Shown: positions 7,104 to 11,359 of the stretch, in pieces
Position numbering within the stretch: the first letter of the stretch is position 1
How the letters are laid out: the number at the start of each line of letters is the position of its first letter
From: JAPUIN01 sp041580375
GTDB lineage: Bacteria > Acidobacteriota > Polarisedimenticolia > Gp22-AA2
DNA: 11,359 bases
Assembly (NCBI GenBank): GCA_041580375.1
Contig: JBFGDZ010000121.1
Location: 1-11,359 of the forward strand
Reading direction: 5' to 3'
The notes under the pieces: model-generated
Told to the model about the DNA's origin: nothing
Seen by the model: the letters and a program-made list of their open reading frames with translations, nothing else
The model's database searches: none
Position numbers and translations under genes: made by a program

Positions 7104-7155
7104 GCGACCCACCCCCGATCCGTCGCCCCGCGCGCCGCCGGGCGCCGCACGGCGA

Positions 7156-7184
7156 TTGACCCCCCGCCCGCCCTTTCCTAGAAT
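7156..7184 (+). promoter_or_regulatory. Sigma-70-like promoter of the PHM-like lipoprotein/D-aminoacylase unit
   Basis: TTGACC (7156-7161) and TAGAAT (7179-7184) are separated by 17 bases, a near-consensus arrangement. Transcription would start near 7191, giving a leader of about 27 bases that contains the AGAGG site (7206-7210) for the ATG at 7218. This promoter separates the unit from the pilT pair. Confidence 0.7.
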
Positions 7185-7217
7185 CGACGGCATCACGGAC
7201 GAACGAGAGGCGGACCC

Positions 7218-8282
7218 ATGGGATGCGGTTCATCATCCGGCATGCCGGCGGCCCCCGGCCGCAGCCCGCTCCTGCTCTGCGCCGCCGGGCTCGCCGCGCT
7301 GTCGATCCTCGGCCCCGCGTGCCGCACGTCGACCCAGGTCGGGCTGCCCGCGCCCCGCGTCCGGGTGATCGAGACGGCGCCCCTGCACATCGACCGCATC
7401 TACACGTCCATGGCCGGCCCCTACGATCGCGCGGTCGTCGACACCGCAGATCTCGACTGGGTGACCGCGTTCCGGTCGGAGGTGATCGACGCGCGGACGG
7501 GGCGTCCGATGAGCGACGAGTATTTCTGTCACAGCCAACTGCAGTTGCGGAACGGCTACCGGTTGATGCTGGGGGCGACCGGAATCGCGGACGTGCGTTT
7601 TCCGGACGGATTCGGCATGCCCGTCGGCCAGATTCTCGGCAGTCTGCCGGACGGGGACCGGATGGTCACCTTCCTGGGGATGGTCCTCAACAATCACCAG
7701 GCCACGATCGATCGCTTCGCGCGGGTCCGGGCGACGCTCGAATACTGGACGGACGAGGAGGTCGGCGATCCGCCGCGTCTGAAGAAGCTCTATCGCGCGA
7801 ACCTGATCATGGCGGTCGAGGATCTGGAGGCCTACACCCCCGGCCCCGGCGAGCAGGTCAACGAGGACGTCACGACGCACTGCGTCCTGGTCGAGGGGGA
7901 GCGCACCCACTGGATCGTGCCTCCGGGCCGCCAGGTCACGCGCAAGCGCTACCGGAACGTGGCGCCGGTCGACGGGACGGTGCACTACGGCGTCGTCCAC
8001 CTGCACAACCACGCCGTCTCCATGAGCCTGACCGACGTGACGGCCGGGCGGATGCTCTGGCGGACGGACGTCGTGCACGAGGCGAACCGGAGGCAGATCC
8101 AGCGCATCCCGGTCTACTCGAGCGCCGAGGGGTTCCCGCTGCTCGCGGACCACGAGTACGAGATCGAGGTGGTCTACGACAACACGTCCGGCGGCGACGT
8201 CGACGCCATGGCGATGTTGTCCGTGTACTATCATCCGGCCGGGGGCGAGAACATCATTTACCCGAAGGGCCCCGATGGCTAG
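7218..8282 (+). CDS. Probable lipoprotein resembling copper type II (PHM-like) monooxygenase
   Basis: This is a 354-residue protein. A basic residue and hydrophobic segment (15-34) end in GPAC, an imperfect lipobox with Cys35, suggesting an exported lipoprotein. The C-terminal half follows the layout of the second domain of peptidylglycine alpha-hydroxylating monooxygenase (PHM): VPPG (234-237), then VVHLHNHAVSMSL with His261, His263 and His265 where PHM has its H-x-H copper ligands, then DAMAMLSVYY with Met331 in place of PHM's Met ligand shortly before YY. In the first half, His105 (EYFCHSQLQL) and His160 (VLNNHQ) are candidates for the other copper, but the HH pair and usual H-Y-N-N pattern are altered. 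The assignment is my own motif alignment, not a search result; it could be a non-catalytic relative. It is the first gene of a two-gene unit with the D-aminoacylase-like lipoprotein 19 bases downstream. The coding call is much firmer than the function. Confidence 0.65.
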   Translation: MGCGSSSGMPAAPGRSPLLLCAAGLAALSILGPACRTSTQVGLPAPRVRVIETAPLHIDRIYTSMAGPYDRAVVDTADLDWVTAFRSEVIDARTGRPMSDEYFCHSQLQLRNGYRLMLGATGIADVRFPDGFGMPVGQILGSLPDGDRMVTFLGMVLNNHQATIDRFARVRATLEYWTDEEVGDPPRLKKLYRANLIMAVEDLEAYTPGPGEQVNEDVTTHCVLVEGERTHWIVPPGRQVTRKRYRNVAPVDGTVHYGVVHLHNHAVSMSLTDVTAGRMLWRTDVVHEANRRQIQRIPVYSSAEGFPLLADHEYEIEVVYDNTSGGDVDAMAMLSVYYHPAGGENIIYPKGPDG

Positions 8283-8284
8283 GC

Positions 8285-8299
8285 GAGGGAGGGGAGGGA
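8285..8299 (+). promoter_or_regulatory. Purine-rich ribosome binding site deciding the start of the deacylase gene
   Basis: The stretch GAGGGAGGGGAGGGA lies just before the ATG at 8302. It favours that start over the in-frame ATG at 8275, which overlaps the end of the preceding gene and would add an Arg-rich leader before the signal peptide. Confidence 0.6.
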
Positions 8300-8301
8300 C
8301 C

Positions 8302-9888
8302 ATGACGATCCGCACGGGAAATCGCATCGCCACGCTCGCCGCCGCGGCGGGGGTCGCGATCCTCGCTCACGCCGGTTGCGGAGGGGGCGCCGGGGAGCCG
8401 GCGACGACCGTCATTCTGAACGCGACGGTGATCGACGGCACCGGGGCGACGCCGCGAACGGCGGCGGTCCGCATCGCGGGGGATCGGATCGTCGCGGTCG
8501 GGGATTTCGAGCCGTCCTTCCGCGACGCGCTCGTCGACGCCGCGGGCCTGGTCCTTGCTCCGGGCTTCATCGACACGCACAGCCACGCGGACGAGGATCT
8601 GTTCGAGCATCCCGACGCCCTGGCGGCGGTGAGCCAGGGGATCACCACGGTCGTCGTCGGCCAGGACGGAGGGGCGCCCTTCCCGCTGTCGGACTTCTTC
8701 GGGCGGCTCGACGAGAGCCCCGCGGCCGTCAACGTCGCATCGTATGCCGGCTTCGGGACTCTCCGGCAGCACGTCCTCATGGATGATTTCCGCCGGCCCG
8801 CCACGGACGCGGAGATCGAGCGCATGCGCGTTCTGCTTCGCCGGGAGATGGGGGCGGGGGCGCTCGGACTGGGGACCGGCCTGGAGTACGACCCCGGGAT
8901 CTACTCCTCGTCCGAGGAGGTTCTCGCGCTGGCGCGCGAGGCGGCCTCGCACGGCGGGCGATACATCAGCCATGTCCGCAGCGAGGACCGATGGTTCTGG
9001 GAGGCGATCGACGAGATCATCATGATCGGACGGGAGGCCGGGCTGCCGGTTCAGATCTCCCATATCAAGCTGGCCTTGAGGAAGAACCTCGGCCAGGCAG
9101 CCCGGCTGCTCGAGATCCTGGACGGGGCGCGGCGCGCGGGGGTCGAGGTCACGGCCGACATCTATCCCTACACGTACTGGCAGTCGACCCTCACCGTGCT
9201 CTTCCCCGATCGGGACTTCGAGAATCGCGAGACGGCCGCGTTCGCGCTGTCCGAGATCACGACTCCCGAGGGAGCGCGTCTCGGCGAGTACCGGCCGAAT
9301 CCGGACTACGAGGGGATGACCCTGAAGGAGATCGCCGAACTCCGGGGGAGCGATCCGGTCACGACGCTCATCGAGCTGATCCGAGAGGCGGAGGCCCTGC
9401 GGCTCAAAACCGGGGACGAGTCGGTCGAGAGCGTCATCGCCACGAGCATGGACGAGGAGGACGTCGCGCGCCTGATGGCCTGGCCGCACACGAACCTCTG
9501 CACCGACGGCGAGCTGGACGGGTCGCATCCGAGAGGATACGGCTCCTATCCGCGGTTTCTCGGACGCTACGTCCGGGAGCGCGGCGTCGTGGACCTGCCG
9601 ACCGCCGTCCGCAAGGCCAGCGGTCTCGCGGCGGAGCACATGGGGATCGCGGATCGCGGTGTGATCCGTCCGGGAGCGTACGCCGACCTGGTTCTCTTCG
9701 ATCCGGACGCCGTCCTCGATCGCGCGACTCCCGACGATCCTCATGCCCTTTCGGTGGGCATCGAGCGCGTCTGGGTCAATGGCCAGCCGGTGTTCGCGGA
9801 CGGCCGCGTCACGGGCCGCCGCCCCGGTCAGGTGATCCGGCGGGCGACCCCCGCGCCGCCGGAGTCGATGGCGCGCGGCCGTTCTTGA
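8302..9888 (+). CDS. N-acyl-D-amino-acid deacylase-family amidohydrolase (probable lipoprotein)
   Basis: This 528-residue metal-dependent amidohydrolase is of the D-aminoacylase group, which cleaves N-acyl-D-amino acids into an organic acid and a free D-amino acid. A signal segment (about 8-25) ends HAGC with Cys26, an imperfect lipobox, so it is probably envelope-anchored. Visible active-site elements are His93 and His95 (FIDTHSHAD), His224 (YISHVRSED), His254 (QISHIK) and Asp402 (CTDGELDG), followed by the family-typical GSHPRGYGSYPR (407-418) and the C-terminal composite beta sandwich (RPGAYADLVLFDPD, GIERVWVNGQPVF). Where the studied D-aminoacylase has a metal-bridging Cys (NCG), this protein has QDG, with Asp122. 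The start is set by a strong ribosome binding site; an earlier ATG at 8275 is possible. It is co-transcribed with the PHM-like lipoprotein upstream. Substrate range is unproven. Confidence 0.88.
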   Translation: MTIRTGNRIATLAAAAGVAILAHAGCGGGAGEPATTVILNATVIDGTGATPRTAAVRIAGDRIVAVGDFEPSFRDALVDAAGLVLAPGFIDTHSHADEDLFEHPDALAAVSQGITTVVVGQDGGAPFPLSDFFGRLDESPAAVNVASYAGFGTLRQHVLMDDFRRPATDAEIERMRVLLRREMGAGALGLGTGLEYDPGIYSSSEEVLALAREAASHGGRYISHVRSEDRWFWEAIDEIIMIGREAGLPVQISHIKLALRKNLGQAARLLEILDGARRAGVEVTADIYPYTYWQSTLTVLFPDRDFENRETAAFALSEITTPEGARLGEYRPNPDYEGMTLKEIAELRGSDPVTTLIELIREAEALRLKTGDESVESVIATSMDEEDVARLMAWPHTNLCTDGELDGSHPRGYGSYPRFLGRYVRERGVVDLPTAVRKASGLAAEHMGIADRGVIRPGAYADLVLFDPDAVLDRATPDDPHALSVGIERVWVNGQPVFADGRVTGRRPGQVIRRATPAPPESMARGRS

Positions 9889-9914
9889 CGGTCCCCGCCG
9901 CGATCGGGTGTAAT
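9885..9914 (+). promoter_or_regulatory. Sigma-70-like promoter of speB
   Basis: TTGACG (9885-9890) and TGTAAT (9909-9914) are separated by 18 bases, about 50 bases before the ATG at 9965. The -35 box contains the TGA stop of the deacylase gene. A GAGAGGG (9952-9958) serves as ribosome binding site. Confidence 0.55.
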
Positions 9915-9964
9915 GAACGGACCCCCAGGACGCGTCGCTTCTTCCTTCCGCGAGAGGGTTTCGC

Positions 9965-10915
9965 ATGGCGGACAAACCGGGCGATCACGCGTTCACCGCG
10001 GAGAGCCTGTACGGCACCGTTGTCGAGCCGACCTACTCGGGCGCGCTCAGCTTCATGCGCCGCAAGTACACGCGCGACCTGCGCAAGGTCGACGTGGCGG
10101 TGTCCGGCGTGCCGCTCGACCTGGCGACGAGCAACCGTCCCGGCGCGCGCTTCGGGCCGGCCGCCATCCGCAGGGCCTCCGCGCAGCTGGCCTGGGGGCG
10201 GCTGTGGCCCTGGGAGTTCGATCCGCTCGAGAAGCTGGCGGTCATCGACTACGGAGACTGCCAGTTCGACCCGGGGCACCCGGGGCGGATCGTCGATGAC
10301 ATCGTCGCGCACGCGCGCGTGATCCTCGGGGCGGGCGTGACCATGCTGACGCTCGGCGGCGATCACTTCATCTCCTACCCGCTCCTGCGCGCGCACCACG
10401 CCGTGCACGGGCCGCTCGCTCTCATTCACTTCGACGCCCACTCCGACACGTGGAGCGAGGACGACAAGCGCGTCGATCACGGCACGATGTTCTACCACGC
10501 CTCGAAGGAAGGCCTCATCGACCCGGCGCGCTCCGTCCAGATCGGCATCCGCACGCACAACGACGAGACCCACGGCTTCACGATCCTGAACGCCGACCGC
10601 GTGCACGACTCGAAGCCGGAGGAGATCGCCGCCGCGATCCGCGGCGTGGTGGGGGAATCGAAGGCCTATCTGACCTTCGACATCGACTGTCTCGATCCGA
10701 GCTGCGCCCCCGGGACGGGCACGCCGGTCGTCGGGGGCCTGTCGACGCATCAGGCCCGGCGCATTCTCCGGGGTCTCGCGGGGATGAACCTGGTGGCGAT
10801 GGACGTCACGGAGGTGGCGCCCGCCTACGACGTCGGCGACATCACGGCGCTGGCCGGCGCGACCGTGGCGCTGGAGTTTCTCTACCTGATCGCCTCGAGA
10901 AAGCTCGCGCGCTAG
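9965..10915 (+). CDS. speB: Agmatinase (agmatine ureohydrolase)
   Basis: This 316-residue member of the ureohydrolase (arginase/agmatinase) family hydrolyses agmatine to putrescine and urea in the cytoplasm using two manganese ions. The metal-binding motifs are complete: GGDHF (131-135, His134), DAHSD (157-161: Asp157, His159, Asp161) and DIDCLDP (239-245: Asp239, Asp241). The similarity to the E. coli SpeB sequence as I remember it is high along the length, including GVPLDLATSNRPGARFGPAAIR, DHGTMFYHASKEGLIDP, SVQIGIRT, APGTGTP and EVAPAYD, so agmatinase is much more likely than arginase or guanidinobutyrase. It is slightly longer than the E. coli enzyme at the N-terminus. It has its own promoter. 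No arginine decarboxylase is in the window, so the agmatine source is elsewhere or external. Confidence 0.93.
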   Translation: MADKPGDHAFTAESLYGTVVEPTYSGALSFMRRKYTRDLRKVDVAVSGVPLDLATSNRPGARFGPAAIRRASAQLAWGRLWPWEFDPLEKLAVIDYGDCQFDPGHPGRIVDDIVAHARVILGAGVTMLTLGGDHFISYPLLRAHHAVHGPLALIHFDAHSDTWSEDDKRVDHGTMFYHASKEGLIDPARSVQIGIRTHNDETHGFTILNADRVHDSKPEEIAAAIRGVVGESKAYLTFDIDCLDPSCAPGTGTPVVGGLSTHQARRILRGLAGMNLVAMDVTEVAPAYDVGDITALAGATVALEFLYLIASRKLAR

Positions 10916-10921
10916 CCAGGC

Positions 10922-10937
10922 GATTCACCGGCGAATC
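10922..10937. other. Short imperfect palindrome between convergent genes
   Basis: GATTC (10922-10926) and GAATC (10933-10937) form five-base arms around a CCGG centre with one mismatch, in the gap between the convergent speB and aminotransferase genes; it overlaps the aminotransferase stop. It could be a weak bidirectional terminator, but there is no T tract and the stem is short. Confidence 0.25.
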
Positions 10938-11359
10938 AGATGAGCGGCGCGACCTCGTCGAAGGCCCGGACGGTCGCCTCGATGTCCCGCTCGGAATGGG
11001 CCACGCTGATGGTCCACTGATCGTCCTGGCCCGGCGGGCCGGGCAGGATCCCGCGGTTCGACATCGCGTAGTAGTACCGCATCCACCGATCGTAGTCGCA
11101 GCGCAGGAAATCGCGGTAATGGCGGACCGGGGCGGGCCCGAACCACACCGTTCCGTGCGGCCCCACGGTCGTGACGTGGGCGGGCAGGCCGCGCCGGCTG
11201 ATGACGTCCTCGCACCCTTCCCTGAGCAGCGCCGAAAGACCGTTGAGCCGCGCGTACGCGTCCGGCGTGAGAATCTTCTCCAGCGTCGCGATGCCCGCCG
11301 CCACCGAGACGGGATTACCGGTGAACGTTCCCGCGTGCAGGACTCTTTCCTCGGTAATC
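10936..11359 (-). CDS. Class III PLP aminotransferase, C-terminal part (partial at window edge)
   Basis: The last 140 codons of a gene that begins beyond the right edge. The frame is open to base 11359 and starts within ERVLHAGTFTGNPVSVAAG, which matches the conserved AGT-x-x-GNP segment of glutamate-1-semialdehyde aminomutase and related class III aminotransferases, just after the PLP-lysine region. The C-terminal part (YYYAMSNRGILPGP, QWTISVAHSERDIEATVRAF) is the usual end of this family, where the substrate-entry region and the final DI-x-x-T helix lie. It is a cytoplasmic, PLP-dependent enzyme. The C-terminus alone does not separate heme-pathway HemL from catabolic omega-aminotransferases; the loose match to HemL and the amino-acid-degrading neighbours favour the latter. 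The GTG at 11304 is an internal Val codon, not the start. It converges on speB with a 20-base gap. Confidence 0.85.
   Translation of the reverse strand, partial: ITEERVLHAGTFTGNPVSVAAGIATLEKILTPDAYARLNGLSALLREGCEDVISRRGLPAHVTTVGPHGTVWFGPAPVRHYRDFLRCDYDRWMRYYYAMSNRGILPGPPGQDDQWTISVAHSERDIEATVRAFDEVAPLI

Noticed and set aside
7104..7155. G+C-rich stretch after the second pilT that could fold into a hairpin
   Set aside because: Many alternative short stems are possible and no T tract follows, so it does not qualify as an intrinsic terminator.
4940..7196. Two long minus-strand open frames antisense to the PilT genes
   Set aside because: Shadow frames of conserved plus-strand genes with clear Walker motifs; no ribosome binding site and low-complexity composition.
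8275..8301. Earlier ATG for the D-aminoacylase-like gene
   Set aside because: It would overlap the upstream gene by eight bases and add an Arg/Gly leader before the signal segment. The purine-rich site at 8285-8299 points to the ATG at 8302. It is not fully excluded.
8254..9975. Open frame of 573 codons antisense to the D-aminoacylase-like gene
   Set aside because: It mirrors a gene with conserved metal-ligand motifs, and its own translation has no domain features.
11302..11304. GTG as a start codon for the right-edge aminotransferase
   Set aside because: The frame continues without a stop to the window edge and encodes the conserved AGTFTGNP segment upstream of this Val codon.

Overview
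This is a G+C-rich (roughly two-thirds G+C by eye) bacterial chromosomal window from a Gram-negative-type organism. The evidence is an MscS-like channel start, type IV pilus motor ATPases, two probable lipoproteins and exported hydrolases. Shine-Dalgarno sites are strong; the one before the MscS-like gene matches the 16S tail over eight bases. Plus-strand transcription units begin with sigma-70-like boxes. No ribosomal or other marker fixes the phylum. An Acidobacteriota, Myxococcota or Eisenbacteria-like source would fit the style, but that is a guess. I saw no tRNA, rRNA, CRISPR array, transposase or phage gene.

Layout. Bases 1-1699, minus strand: an exported beta-lactamase/DD-peptidase-fold serine hydrolase, followed 25 bases later by the start of an MscS-type channel that runs off the left edge. 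Bases 1826-3043, plus strand: an M24 (creatinase/Xaa-Pro peptidase fold) hydrolase with an incomplete metal site. Bases 3040-4335, minus strand: an M20 zinc peptidase/deacylase with a complete metal site; the two convergent genes share a CTAG as their stop codons. Bases 4336-4564: a divergent regulatory region with promoter-like boxes and short repeats. Bases 4565-7103, plus strand: two translationally coupled PilT-type retraction ATPases. The first carries a duplicated N-terminal MshEN-like motif and a long Ala/Pro linker; the second is a textbook PilT. Bases 7218-9888, plus strand: a two-gene unit encoding a probable lipoprotein that resembles a copper type II (PHM-like) monooxygenase and an N-acyl-D-amino-acid deacylase-family lipoprotein. 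Bases 9965-10915, plus strand: agmatinase (speB). Bases 10936-11359, minus strand: the C-terminal end of a class III (glutamate-1-semialdehyde-type) aminotransferase.

How the genes may work together. Apart from the pilus motors, the theme is scavenging of amino acids and peptides. An envelope serine hydrolase, M24 and M20 hydrolases, a D-aminoacyl deacylase, agmatinase and a PLP aminotransferase would release and degrade modified amino acids. They lie in separate units, so a single pathway is inference only. The most unusual items are the MshEN-like/PilT fusion, the PHM-like protein paired with a D-aminoacylase, and the M24 enzyme with substituted metal ligands.
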